64,000 nucleotides of DNA from Acanthosepion esculentum (lineage: Eukaryota; Mollusca; Cephalopoda; Sepiida; Sepiidae), in the NCBI GenBank assembly GCA_964036315.1, contig OZ038482.1, forward strand, positions 15,782,382 through 15,846,381, given 5' to 3'. A program made the translations under genes and the position numbers. Below are positions 11,045 to 22,172 of the stretch, one piece after another (position 1 is the first letter of the stretch; each line of letters starts with the position of its first letter). The notes beneath the pieces are model-generated. The model saw only the letters and a program-made list of their open reading frames with translations, was not told the DNA's origin and did no database searches.

Positions 11045-11345
11045 GAAATAGCTTGTAGCGTGAAACCGTTTCTTTTATAGCACAGACACTGGGACAACAC
11101 CCACAAGGGACTCTGGATTTTAGCACACACCGCAACGCACCAACCTGAACTGACCTGACCTGAGCGCAAACGCTTACTGTAAGAGGAAGGTCACTAATAA
11201 GGCCGCGGGGTATGAAGTGGTCCCCACCACGACCCACAAACTCTAGAAACTCCACGGTACTCGCATGGTTGCTTATAGCCATTCATAGTTCACAGAACAA
11301 ACACTCGCCTACTTTATTCGTTTTTGAGAAGCTAAATTATATTTA
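11045..11345 (-). repeat. Upstream (5') LTR remnant
   Basis: Homologous to 8926-9128 at both ends, with an extra roughly 110-bp stretch (about 11180-11290) not present in the other LTR. The longer form suggests that this copy is nearer full length or that it carries an insertion. Confidence 0.7.
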
Positions 11346-11819
11346 TCTCTAAAAATCTATTTATTTTCCTGCCAGTTTTTTTATTTTAAAGTATTTCCTC
11401 CATCTTGTTCTTCTACATATTTTTATTATTCCCTGATGTTTTCATTTTTCTCTTCCCTTCTCTGTCCTGATAATTTGTTATTGATTTACTTCTCTTGTAT
11501 TTTGCTTCACGCATCATTTATTTTGCCTATTTCTTGATTCCGAACCCCATTCCAATGTTCTGGCTGAAGATTCGAACAGTAGCAACGTTTCCAAGTAATT
11601 TTTATTTGTACTCAAAGATCTTCCGTATGAATTGTAGTTAGAAGTTTTCACTGGTGACCAAGTGACTGCAAGTCATTTCAGTTATTACTGTTCTTATAAT
11701 TCATAGATTTACATGTCGACATAAGATGTATGGCAGTTAACAAAGAAGTTTACCATATTGTAATTTCACCAAAATCTTTAGTATTCTTTCAGACTTCAGA
11801 CTCTGAAAAGCCTCAAGTC
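11346..11819. other. No feature seen
   Basis: AT-rich and pyrimidine-rich sequence up to the piggyBac-type element; nothing recognisable. Confidence 0.5.
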
Positions 11820-12097
11820 TTAACCCTAGAACACTAACCATCAATTAAAGTTACACCACTACTAACCATGGGTATATCATACCCAATTTTGAAAATATCA
11901 AAAAAAAATATTAAATATAAATCTTTATTTGAAATATTTTACATGCAGGCACTTAAAACTTTATACTTTAAGTTAACATTAATAGGAACTGAAAAACATA
12001 TTATTTAGGTAAGAAAATCAGGTACTGAAAATTGTAATTAAAAATAGAAAAATTTGCGCTGGGTACTATATACCCATGGTTAGTGTTCTAGGGTTAA
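11820..12097. mobile_element. piggyBac-type MITE
   Basis: TTAA at 11820-11823 and 12094-12097 bracket near-identical inverted ends, CCCTAGAACACTAACCAT and its complement ATGGTTAGTGTTCTAGGG. A TTAA target duplication with terminal CCCT is the piggyBac superfamily signature. Just inside are two palindromic motifs, GGGTATATCATACCC and GGGTACTATATACCC, which may be subterminal binding sites (inference). The 278-bp length and AT-rich core leave no coding capacity, so mobilisation would need an enzyme encoded elsewhere. Confidence 0.92.
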
Positions 12098-13180
12098 ATC
12101 AAGTTTTTGGCATGAGTCCAAGTATTCCAATTGCGGGTATCACCTACTTTCTTTTTTCAGATTCTTAATGCTTCTCAATTGAAGTTGTGTCATTTTTTCC
12201 GATTTTTCTTTCATTTTTTTTTCGAGTACTTCTTGTTTTCTTTGTTTGTGATTATCTGATATTATCTTCTCGTTGGAATGACTTCTCGGTATTATCTCTA
12301 CTATTATTCTATTTGTTTATATCTACGACCCTCACGTATTTCTACTTGGGATTGGCGTGTAGCATTTCCCTGATTACAAATTAAGCTCTCTTACTAAGAA
12401 TAACAATATTAAGTGGGGGGGGGGAGGATTGTGAAAAGCAAGAGAGAAATGGAAAAGGAAAATGAATCTGCGAGAAAGGAAATGTAGGGATTAAAAACGC
12501 CAGAGAAAAATGAAAAAAAAAAAACATGGAAAATTAAAAATAAAGATCGGAGTAAAAAGTGATGACAAAAGAAAACTTTTGAAACGTTGTAAGGCAGGTG
12601 TTGATGTAAATGCGTAAAAATGCAATACGTTAGAATTCTTCATGGAAACAAATAACAAACGAAAGCTAAAAAATGATACAATAAAAACTATTAGTGAAAT
12701 CGTTATTGCTTTTATGTGTCTGTTTAAGATTTACAATAAAGAAGGGACGTACAAGAGACCATGGAAGGCATAATGAAGAGGAATCTAAAACAAAAAGCCT
12801 GCGAGAAGAACAGGGGCATGAGTTAATCGATAGAAGTATTTGTCATCTCCTGGGGAGATTCCACCTGTCCAGCTTATTATAATTCTTCAATGAAGAATTT
12901 TACTGACACTAAAAAAGGTCAAATGACACTATTTCGTCTCATTTTTCCAGCAGATTTTTCAAGTTTGCCGCCCTTTTTTAAAAGAATCCTGGTGAATATA
13001 TTTTTACTTAGATTATGTTTATTGTTACAATCATCGGAAGAGACATTTCCTTAGAGCAGCCAGTCTAATGACTAATGCTTTACTTTTTCGACTAGAGCTA
13101 ACAGATTTCTTTTTATCCATTACGATATTTCTCATAGTTCTGATTAAAAGCAAAATTCACAAGAATTACATTATAATATT
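12098..13180. other. No gene seen
   Basis: Contains short T, G and A homopolymers near 12205, 12415 and 12511. The frames at 12187-12384 and 12694-12882 are featureless. Confidence 0.5.
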
Positions 13181-13985
13181 TACATTATTCGGACTATTGT
13201 CCTCATCTTTGTCGCCATATTTATGACAACGTTTCGGTCCTTCATTATCTGTCTATATTTCTGAGATGAGGTATTATGTACACTATTTACATTATTCGGA
13301 CTATTGTCCTCATCTTTGTCGCCATATTTATTACAACGTTTCGGCCTTTCAGTATCTGTTTATATTTCTGAGATGAGGTATTATGTACATTATTTACATT
13401 ATTCGGACTATTGTCCTCATCTTTGTCGCCATATTTATTACAACGTTTCGGCCCTTCAGTATCTGTCTATATTTCTGAGATGAGGTATTATGTACACTAT
13501 TTCCATTATTCGGACTATTGTCCTCATCTTTGTCGCCATATTTATTACAACGTTTCGGCCTTTCAGTATCTGTTTATATTTCTGAGATGAGGTATTATGT
13601 AAATTATTTACATTATTCGGACTATTGTCCTCATCTTTGTCGCCATATTTATTACAACGTTTCGGCCCTTCAGTATCTGTCTATATTTCTGAGATGAGGT
13701 ATTATGTACACTATTTACATTATTCGGACTATTGTCCTCATCTTTGTCTCCATATTTATTACAACGTTTCGGCCTTTCAGTAGTTGTCTATATTTCTGAC
13801 ATGAGTTATTATGTACACTATTTACATTATTCGGACTATTGTCCTCATCTTTGTCGCCATATTTATTACAACGTTTCGGCCCTTCAGTATCTGTCTATAT
13901 TTCTGAGATGAGGTATTATGTACACTATTTACATCATTCGGACTATTGTCCTCATCTTTGTCGCCATATTTATCACAACGTTTCG
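13181..13985 (-). repeat. 107-bp satellite array, eight units, on a SINE-A tail
   Basis: The string TACATTATTCGGAC (TCC or ATC variants included) recurs at 13181, 13288, 13395, 13502, 13609, 13716, 13823 and 13930, always 107 bp apart with no indel. Units differ by a few substitutions (for example CTTTCAGTATC versus CCTTCAGTATC). The last unit runs directly into the SINE-A body at 13986, so the array is an amplification at the 3' end of that SINE. Confidence 0.95.
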
Positions 13986-14206
13986 GCCGTTGTACGCTCC
14001 GGAATTTCTTCAGGTGGTTGGAATGTTGAACTGAACCCTTTATTTCGCTCACTGGGGTAGACTGTTCTAGTTTCACATGCCATGTTTTAATGGATGTCAG
14101 TTATCAGTTATCTCTTGTTAATTCCCCTCTGAAAGTTCTCCACTGCCTTAACCGGGTATTGAACTCACACTCTTTGGGTCCTGTCACCCCTTTATCCATT
14201 GTGTCA
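13986..14206 (-). mobile_element. SINE-A body and head
   Basis: Continuous with the 107-bp array. On the minus strand the head ends with GTGAGTTCAATACCCGG (about 14170-14150) and the body contains GAGCGAAATAAAGGGTTCAG. The A-box part is damaged (about 14190-14206). Confidence 0.85.
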
Positions 14207-14254
14207 TGTGTTCTACATTATAACAATTTACATCTATATTTTTAATAGAGTAAT

Positions 14255-14425
14255 GGATAGCTTCTCGGAATGAGGAATCGGAGAATACATTACATTCACT
14301 TATGTGGTAATACCCTTGGGAAAGGTATGAATTCTCTTGTCTCCCCACCTCAGGAGGACACACTGGGTTCTATAGCCTTATATGGCGACTGGTCTCGGAG
14401 AAGCACAACCCTGAATTCGAAACCT
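14255..14425 (+). mobile_element. SINE-B fragment
   Basis: Contains ACATTACATTCACTTATGTG, ACCCTTGGGAAAGGTATGAA and GGGTTCTATAGCC in the same order as the other SINE-B copies, with part of the head before it. Diverged. Confidence 0.7.
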
Positions 14426-14689
14426 GCAGAGGGTCGTTTGGGGATCTGGTCTCTGTATCCGCTCTTCAAAAAGTGTGGTTGGTTCTGCACAAAACCATTA
14501 CCACTATAATCAAATCATATGTGCAGGGTGACTGGAAGTCGGTTCCTAAGAATTGAAGTGCCTGACCCTCATATGTCGATAAACGACGGGAGAGTCTGTA
14601 TTTACAGTTATTACTCGGCCTGTCTTCACAGAGTCTAAGACTAATCTTATTTACTAAGAACAAGATTAGACATGGATGAGAAAAATCTA

Positions 14690-14850
14690 GTCCCGTAGAT
14701 AAATAAAGCGTCCAATTCGACATTCCCTGAAGTTTAGCTGGATCGGGAGACTCGAGAAGAAAGCCGAAGAGTACAACGGCCGGAACATTTTGATAATAAC
14801 AACAAAGATGAAGACATTAATCCGAATATAAATAATGTAAATAATGATAA
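14690..14850 (+). mobile_element. Diverged relative of the SINE-A tail
   Basis: AATTCGACATTCC, AGTACAACGGCCGGAACATT, AACAAAGATGAAGACATTAA and ATAATGTAAATAATG follow the SINE-A order but differ by insertions, so this is a related subfamily. A TTA microsatellite (14912-14981) lies shortly downstream. Confidence 0.65.
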
Positions 14851-14911
14851 TTCCTAATGCTGCCAGGGATTTAGATAGAAAATCCAATATGACTGTTTAA
14901 TGTTATAGGAA

Positions 14912-14981
<70 letters not shown>
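14912..14981. repeat. (TTA)n microsatellite
   Basis: About 23 uninterrupted ATT/TTA trinucleotides. Confidence 0.97.
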
Positions 14982-16540
14982 AATAAAAATATAAAATAAT
15001 AATAATGAAAATTATGAATAAAATAAAATAAAATAAAACAATAACATAAAAACGTTGTATAAAATAAATTAAATTAAATTAAGAATAATAAAACTCTCCC
15101 AACATGCAACATGCAGAAATACGTAAATCCCGCAAAAAGATGTTACATTTAATCTCTTCACCATGAACCTTCCTACGGGCAACACCTGTTTGACTTCTCT
15201 CTGTGATACGGCTTGTAATACTACGGAGTAAATTCTCCTTTTTATCACATGTTCCATAAAACAATAGTAACCTAAAAATACATACATCGATACACATAAA
15301 AATATAAATAAATTGTATGAATGTATTCTGTGTACGTTTTATTTCTAGTCAAGTATGTTTATATCTCCGGAAACACAAGGCTAAATTCTGTTGATGTGAG
15401 TGAATCCTCCACAACATTATAGTGACCACCGACATGCATAAGAGAAAAACGTAATCACCCACAATATTCTGCCCCATAATATCTGGTTGGAAAGGAAATT
15501 ATCATGGCTTCTAAATAAATTATATTTATTTGGAAAGTACGTAAACTTGTCTTCCAAACAAATGGTTTTTACTTTTGCTTAGTTTTCATTTGGTTGTTGA
15601 CATTTTGTTTGTCCTATTGACTTCTGAGTATAAATATTCACTTAATATTGTGAGGTATATTGGGTGTAGGGGGAGACAGATGTAGTATTTCCTTTCACTC
15701 CCTCTGTCCCGTAATATACTGTATCAAATAGATATGCAAATGTTACAACTATTATGGGACAGAAGAATTTAAGATTGATCTGATCGTGTAAGTGATGCAA
15801 TAAGTTTGCTGATGTGATTCATTATCTGCAGAAAGCATATAATTTAAGCCTTGATCCAGCAGTTGGTACTAATTAAAAATTAGTGGTACTAATTAGAAAA
15901 AGGTAATAACTATTAAACTAAGTACAAGAAATGACAATGAAATTGGTCGAGACAAATGTTTATGTACAGTAGGATTTTGTTTCAAGTGGGGATTTTGACT
16001 GAAATTAAATTTTGAATTTAAATCTAAATTATATTATTTTTTTCAAATTTAAATCACACAATTTTCAATTTAAATCGTCTTAAACAAGATTCGTTGATTT
16101 TTATGTCCATATTCATGAGTTCATTGGTAATGAAGAAAAAATAAAACAGCCTAAATTACTTATTTTAAACACTTTTTTACATAATAAATTTCACAGATGT
16201 TGCGTTCGGTAGAATTCAAGCCTGTAAGCCTATTCATGTATCAGTCAAACTTTGAACTATTGAGATGCATTAGTTTATGACTATTTAAACACAAATGTTT
16301 TGAATATCGAAATATCCTATATGCCACCTAGTTTATTAAACACTGGAAGATACAATTAGTTCGTAACGTAAAGAGGCAATCACTATTGAGTAACAGAATA
16401 TTGGAGATTATTATCACTGAAATCAACAATAATATTCCGAATATTACTGTATTCTGTTTCGCATTAGATTAGATATTGAGAGATACAATGAACGCGTAAC
16501 ATATACATGCAGGAATGAACTACATACAGCCTCGTGAAAA
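14982..16540. other. No gene seen
   Basis: AT-rich DNA. The short minus-strand frames at 15069-15297 have no recognisable features. Confidence 0.5.
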
Positions 16541-16798
16541 AATTATTTGAAACAACCGATTTAGTTTCCTTTCTTTCAGCATACGGTCGGTTTTAGGCCC
16601 ACTGGAGTGACAGGGTGTAATGGATTTCTATTTTTTCCTCAGATTAGGTCATTTGCAGTGGCGTGCAGTAATATGAATCTATTTTCGTGGTGTATGATGA
16701 AATTTGTTTGGTCTTGAAAAATACTGCGTCATCTGTGATTGCATTAGATTTTTATCACACCCAGATACTACTGTTTCGACTGTCGATTATTTGTCCTA
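16541..16798 (+). mobile_element. Tc1-like element family 2, 5' fragment
   Basis: Begins with a degenerate end (TCGTGAAAAAATTATTTGAAACAA) and matches the copies at 54988 and 23634 through GATTTCTATTTTTTCCTCAG, CAGTGGCGTGCAGTAATATG and CTGTCGATTATTTGTCCTA. It stops where the AT minisatellite starts. Confidence 0.75.
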
Positions 16799-17028
16799 AA
16801 AACTTATATAATTAAAATTAAGTTAAATAACTTATATAATTAAAATTAAGTTAAATTAATTATATAATTAAAATTAACTTAAATAACTTATATAATTAAA
16901 ATTAAGTTAAATCACTTATATAATTAAAATTAACTTAAAAACTTATATAATTAAAATTAAGTTAAATAAGTTTTTAAGTTAATTTTAATTATATAAGTTC
17001 TTTAAGTTAATTTTAATTATATAAGTTT
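16799..17028. repeat. 28-bp AT minisatellite with an orientation flip
   Basis: About six tandem copies of a unit built from ACTTATATAATTAAAATTAA are followed from about 16970 by two copies of the same unit in reverse complement (TTAATTTTAATTATATAAGT). The junction forms a long perfect-looking palindrome. Confidence 0.9.
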
Positions 17029-17040
17029 AATCAGCATTTT

Positions 17041-17328
17041 AATCATATCAATATTTTCACATCCACTTACATGTGCTATCCATTTTTTGGTTCTTGTTGC
17101 TCTTGGAAGTCTTCACGTGATGTAGATTTTGCTATTTAGTAAAGTTCTTTGTGATTCCATAGCACCAGTTTACAAAATCTGATGAACTATTCTCTTCCTT
17201 AAAATCTAAAGGATTCGTTCGCCTTAAGTTATTTTTAATAATTGATATGAGAAAACGATTATATATAAATAATATCTCAACGATTTTGGAACGACTTGAG
17301 CACCATGCATGACATTCATATGAGATTC
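17041..17328. repeat. Left half of a duplicated locus
   Basis: Matches 19056-19319 (for example TTGCTCTTGGAAGTCTTCA, CATGCATGACATTCATA). The right half is at 18182-18240. The mariner-like element sits between the halves. Confidence 0.8.
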
Positions 17329-17330
17329 TA

Positions 17331-18179
17331 AATGTTCAATCCCTAAATTGTCGCCATCTTGTATTATTAATTTCGCGCGTGCGCCTTGTTTGTTTGTTAT
17401 TTTGTCGACTGCGCAATATAGTAGTGTAAGTTGAGCACCGTCTGTGAGAAAAAAGAGCACCATGACGCATTTCACTCTGCCAGAAATTTGGAAAGGCATG
17501 CTGTACTGCTTGGCATTTGCACCGGAAACACCAATACGAACATTTCAGAATGTTTGAGCGTCAATATGAGGATAGTGCAGAGGATTCGGAAAGAGATGGA
17601 TGAATCTAATGGTGATTACGAAGCTGGGAAAACTCACTCTGACAGTTCTGATAAGAAAAGAAATCCCGAATTTATTGATGAGGGCCTTCGACTCAACACG
17701 TAGGCCTACATCAAGTGACTTGATGCAGTATTGCTGCCCTGGATCAAGAGAGTGACTGCTGGAAGATCCTATGGCTGGAAACAGGACTCTGCACCATGCC
17801 ACACAAGCAAGAGAACCAAATTATAGCTGCCAGACAATTTCTGTGACTACATAACTACCCAGACTGCACCCTACTTGATTATTATGTGTGGGATGTAGTT
17901 AAACGACAGACCAACAAAACTTCTTGTAACACCAAAGATAAATTGGAGGTAAGTATTATGGCAGTATTCACCAACTTAAACAAGGAAACCGCCCAGAATA
18001 GTTGCAGGAAATTCCGAAGTCCTTTGGAGGCCCTGGTTGAAACCAATGACGATTTTATTGAATAATTTTACTTTTCAGTATTTCAAGATATTTTTTGTGT
18101 AATTTATCTGTTAAAATGAGATGTCAGCGATATTTTCATTTTAGCGTCAATTAGATGACAATTTATCCATCGCACCCAG
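17331..18179 (+). mobile_element. mariner-like transposon (849 bp)
   Basis: Flanked by TA at 17329-17330 and 18180-18181. The ends are imperfect inverted repeats that share TAAATTGTCGCCATC / GATGACAATTTA. The paralogous sequence at 19310-19335 reads GTCTAAATGTGTTGAGG without the element, which defines the insertion point. It is internally deleted between the N-terminal and catalytic parts of the transposase. Confidence 0.88.
17434..18064 (+). pseudogene. mariner-like transposase, broken
   Basis: The N-terminal block at 17440-17690 has NMRIVQRIRKEMDESNGDYE and KTHSDSSDKKRNPEFIDEG, a helix-turn-helix region. After a deletion near 17700 the catalytic part resumes as PWIKRVTAGRSYGWKQDSAP then CHTSKRTK, with the second catalytic aspartate in QDSAP. 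The third position is in LLDYYVWDVVKRQTNK, an aspartate (DD-D type, as in mariner/maT-like enzymes) rather than the glutamate of Tc1. It ends SPLEALVETNDDFIE at 18064. The region containing the first aspartate is lost and several frameshifts are present. Confidence 0.85.
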
Positions 18180-18240
18180 TAAATGTGTTGAGCTTATTTA
18201 AAAACATGAGTTAACATTTTGGTCTTTGTCGCATTTGACG

Positions 18241-19055
18241 GTATTGGTCAAAAGTAACCCTAGCGCATCTTACATTCAATTTCTATATCTCCTTTATAAA
18301 ATTTGTTATATTTGATCCATACACGCAGGTATTTGAATTTTTTGATAAAATCCGAATATGTGTCGTTATTACCCTGATGGTGAGTGAAGTTTATAAAATC
18401 TTTCTCTTAAACAGGGAATTTATTTTATAATTTCCCTTATGAATTAAATAGTCACGAGATGAAAGCGTTGAATAAAAATCTAAATTATAATTTGAAAGAA
18501 AAATGTAATCACGTGAATATTCTAAAATGAAATATTGTCATCTGTGAGGTTTGATGGATTTAAAAAGACCGCTACTCGAAAAAGCCAATTGGGAAGAATT
18601 CGATTACGTACAATATTTTTCCAATTTCCCAATAAGCATTTCAATATCAGTTCACTTGAATGCGTTTCTGTGTTCGGGATTAAATGAAAACCGGTACTAA
18701 AAACAAAGGTTAAGGTCGGGATTTTAGGATATTGGAATATTTTTTTTATTAATATTCAAATCTGGAGATAATTGTTTATTGCGACTTAAATAACTTTTGT
18801 ACAATTTCCATTGCAAAAATGGTAAGATTAGACATTTCCTTATAAGGAAACATTCAGCGTTCATTGATAGAGCAGTTAGCGTTACTGTTGGTTGGAATTT
18901 ATAAAATCTTTCTCTTAAAACAGTTTTTCAGGAGAATATGTTTCCCAATATCACTATCTGGTACATTTCTTTCTGACTGGAGTTTTTTTCCCATTTTTAT
19001 TTTTCATTTGACGCCGTGGAAGGTTAACAGTTTCATGATGCCATTATTTCCGCCT
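18241..19055. other. No gene seen
   Basis: A short motif (TTATAAAATCTTTCTCTTAA) occurs at about 18391 and 18898, so parts of this stretch also belong to the duplicated locus. Nothing coding. Confidence 0.5.
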
Positions 19056-19400
19056 CCAGTTACATGTACTACCCATTTTTTGTCATTGTTGCTCTTGGAA
19101 GTCTTCAATTGACGTGGATTTTGTTATTTGGTAAAGCTTTTTGTTTGGGAGTCTGTAGCGTCAGTTTATAAAATCTGATAAGTATTATCTTTCTTGAAAT
19201 TTAAAGGATTCATTTGCTTGAAGCCATTTTTAATCATTAATTTGAGAAAATGGTTATATACAGAAGATTGCTTAGATATTTCTGAACGACTTGACATGCA
19301 TGACATTCATAGGAGTGTCTAAATGTGTTGAGGTTATTTAAGAACATGACCCGAGGTTCCTTTTTAATATTTTGCCTTTGTAGCTTCTTCTAATGTTGGA
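19056..19400. repeat. Duplicated locus, unoccupied version
   Basis: Homologous to 17041-17328 plus 18182-18240 without the mariner-like element. Similarity is moderate, so the duplication is not recent. Confidence 0.8.
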
Positions 19401-20819
19401 AAATGGCCCAGGCACAACCGATCTTATGTTCAATTTCCTGATTTCGGAAGATGTAAATAATTATGATAGTGTAGGGTATTAAGTATGCACTGGTTCAGAC
19501 AGGACATATATTTCTTGGCAAAGGATATTTAGAGAAAATGTTTCAATTTGTGATTAATATGTAACGTTTCTTCATTACAAACTCGATAACATAGATGATT
19601 ATTACTGCACTTATTTATGTAGATTATCGTCCTTTTTTAAAACAGATTTAATATTATTACTGAGATGCTATTCTGTAGAAAAATACTTTTAATATCAGTG
19701 AATAACGGAACTGATTCTTTCGAGCTAGTCTCTATTGTTTTTCGGAATTACAAATAACTAAACCCCAGTCTGTGTCGTCCTCTAACGTCCGGCATTCTTG
19801 TGGGACGGAAGGAGCCGGTGTCTTTGCCTGGTCCGTGATCCAAATGGTTTCATGCTAGTCACGTCGAAAAGAAATATAAGAAGATAATGGAAAAGAAATG
19901 ACGAAAAGAAATCATGGGCAGATAACTAAGGAAGCGCAACAACTTGTCATGAACAGTCTGACTTTAATAAAGAAAGGCGTCATCTCCAGTCGACTCACGT
20001 CTGCACAACTTCGTCGGCTGGCTTTCTCAATAGGATATCGACCTTTGTTTCCATATCTTGATCTTAAAGTTGTAGAATTCTTTCAATTGAATTTCCCAAA
20101 CACTATTCCTGTCTTCATGACTGACTCGCAGTTTATTTTCCTGACCCCATATTCTGAATATTATTATTCATCCGCTAACAGGCGACCGTAATATTTGTTT
20201 TGTGATGGTTTATTTATGAGAAGAACTAATAAGAAAAAAGTAAGAAGAAATTAAGTTGTTTGACAATGAAGTATTGTCAATTGGGATTCATTTTTAATTA
20301 GTAATTCTTTCATTTTATTTCCGTTGTTTTTACACAGAGTAGTAATAGTCACAAAAAAACTATCATCCGATTTTCGAATTCTGATGAATAGAATTAGACC
20401 AGAAATAGGACAAGAAGAGCGGGTTCCTTAAAGAAACTGGGATAAGGCATACGATTCTCAGAATTATATAAAAAAGAGCAATATTAATGTAAAACTGTTC
20501 GGATGAGCTCTTTGCTACTTTTGTGATGTCAACGAATACTCGTTGTCACTTTCGTAACGCTCGGTGTGGTAGAGCCTTTGTAATCGCAGATACAACATAT
20601 AGTAACGCCGTTGAACAATACTGGTGTCAGACACCTTCGAATAACACTCGCACTAATAGTACTTGCTTGATAATATTCGCTCGAATAGTAATCCGTATAG
20701 TGATCCGAATAGAAAAATAGTATTGTGAATAGCGGTCCGTATAGTAATAGAGGATAGTTTGGATTGGTTTGTTGTGTTTTACCGCATATCAACCTCAATG
20801 TGCTATTTAATGCCGACAA
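19401..20819. other. No gene seen; irregular short repeats near 20640-20750
   Basis: The stretch 20640-20750 repeats AATAGTAATCCG / ATAGTGATCCG / ATAGCGGTCCG-like motifs. The frames at 19898-20191 and 20523-20819 are not recognised. Confidence 0.5.
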
Positions 20820-20990
20820 TTTTTCCTGGTAATATTTTGCTTTGTCAAAAATCTATTTCTGGTAATATTTTTTTCCTCAAAAATGTATAGCTCGTAATAT
20901 TATTTTAAAAAATGTACTGCTGGTAATATTTCTTCAAAAATTTATTTCTGGCAATAATTTTTTACAAATCATTTCTGCTATTAAAACGTA
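20820..20990. repeat. Degenerate 35-40-bp tandem repeat
   Basis: About five copies of TTTCTGGTAATATTTT followed by T/A runs and TCAAAAAT. Diverged. Confidence 0.65.
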
Positions 20991-21024
20991 TTTTTATACT
21001 TTTATAATGCTTTTTACCTCAGTT

Positions 21025-21222
21025 TCGGGGTTAACTATTTGACCATAGCTGGGACCCTAACAGGTACTACCACCCTGGGTCAGGGTGGACCTGGGAACAC
21101 CAGCAATTAAGAGGTGGTTTCACGATACTCAAAAACTCCTGATCGGAGGCTTTGCTGCTGGATGTAGTTCCCCGTCTTACCCAGGACGCGGACGTAGTTT
21201 ATCGTCATATCCAGGACGGTAA
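21025..21222 (+). repeat. Dispersed repeat C, copy 1
   Basis: Shares with 21968-22172 GGTTAACTATTTG, CATA.CTGGGACC, GGGAACACCAGCAATTAA, TCCTGATCGGAGGCTTTG and GTAGTTTATCGTCATA. Class unknown; the two copies are direct repeats 0.94 kb apart. Confidence 0.8.
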
Positions 21223-21424
21223 TAGAGGATAGAGTAGAAATAGCGATCATTTAGACGCCAAGCTAATTCCCATATATACATTTCCTCTGTGGCCACGTGA
21301 TCTACTTAATTCAATAATGGGATCGCCTGTGTTTGCTCACTGGCGGTCTATGTTCAAACTCAAGTGTCGGCAGCGACACTTTATTCCAATATAACAGCTA
21401 CGGTACCTAAACTTTATTTTTGAA

Positions 21425-21722
21425 TTCAAGCACAGTACTCGACTGGCATCGAGATCTCATCAATTTACAGTTGAGCTGGCTAGATATAGCCGTAAGTTCT
21501 GTGCTAACAGTTTATTTGCACGCACTTTTCGCTTGTGGACTCCCTTACAGTTCCATGCTTTTCAGCCAATTTTAAACTGCAGAATTTTAAATGCAATGTC
21601 GATCGCTATCTACTACACTCTTGATTGCACTGTTCTCTTTCCGCTCATTATTAATGTTTTGTGTTCTCCTTGTGGCATCGTGGCTTTACTGTCTTGCTTC
21701 AAGTAACACCGATTAAAAAAAT
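21425..21722 (+). mobile_element. 3' end of a jockey/CR1-like LINE
   Basis: Colinear with the 3' end of the LINE at 40650-43335 (GCACAGTACTCGACTGGCA, AGTTGAGCTGGCTAGA, CTCCCTTACAGTTCCATGC, TTCAGCCAATTTTAA) and ends at the same GATTAAAAAA tail. The 5' truncation is typical of LINE insertion. It encodes only a decayed C-terminal tail of the reverse transcriptase protein. Confidence 0.85.
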
Positions 21723-21827
21723 GTATACCTATGTTTTATAGATTACGAAAAAAAAGTCTGATAAAGTACATCACAAAGAACCGTTGGAACTTCGCGTTAA
21801 CCATAACACATTTAGGAAGGAGATTAG

Positions 21828-21955
21828 AATACTATTTACATTATTCGGACTATTGTCCGCATCATTGTTGCCATATTTATCAAAACGTTTCGGCCGTTGT
21901 ACACTCCGGCCTTCTTCAGGTGGTTGGAATGTCGAACTGAACCCTTTACACTTTC
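21828..21955 (-). mobile_element. SINE-A tail fragment
   Basis: One tail unit (CATTATTCGGACTATTGTCC, AAAACGTTTCGGCCGTTGTA, CTTCTTCAGGTGGTTGGAAT) with a short part of the body. Confidence 0.85.
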
Positions 21956-21967
21956 ATAGTGTTTTGA

Positions 21968-22172
21968 CCCCAGTTTGAGGGTTAACTATTTGCCCATAAC
22001 TGGGACCCCTAACAGATGCTACCAAAACGGGCCAGGATAGAACTGGGAACACCAGCAATTAAAAGGTGGTTTCACACTCCTCAAAACCTCCTGATCGGAG
22101 GCTTTGCTGCTGGACGTAGTTTGTCGTCTAACCCGGAACGCGGATGTAGTTTATCGTCATACACAGGACGGG
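21968..22172 (+). repeat. Dispersed repeat C, copy 2
   Basis: Second copy of the repeat at 21025. Between the copies lie the LINE 3' end and the SINE-A tail. Confidence 0.8.

Larger units (their letters stand above)
8926..11345 (-). mobile_element. LTR retrotransposon, Ty3/gypsy-like, minus strand, internally deleted
   Basis: Two related terminal segments (11045-11345 and 8926-9128) enclose, in minus-strand order, gag-like, RNase H-like, integrase and integrase C-terminal remnants. Protease and reverse transcriptase are missing: gag remnants end near 10620 and RNase H-like sequence starts by 10565. The block is clearly less AT-rich than its surroundings. Integrase after RNase H is the Ty3/gypsy (or BEL) order; I favour Ty3/gypsy from the integrase C-terminal motif. 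Confidence 0.85.

Noticed and set aside
10677..11282. 201-codon minus-strand frame as a host gene
   Set aside because: It spans LTR leader and gag of an LTR element.
13181..13985. Possible CRISPR array
   Set aside because: Units are contiguous 107-bp repeats without unique spacers, in an animal-type genome.
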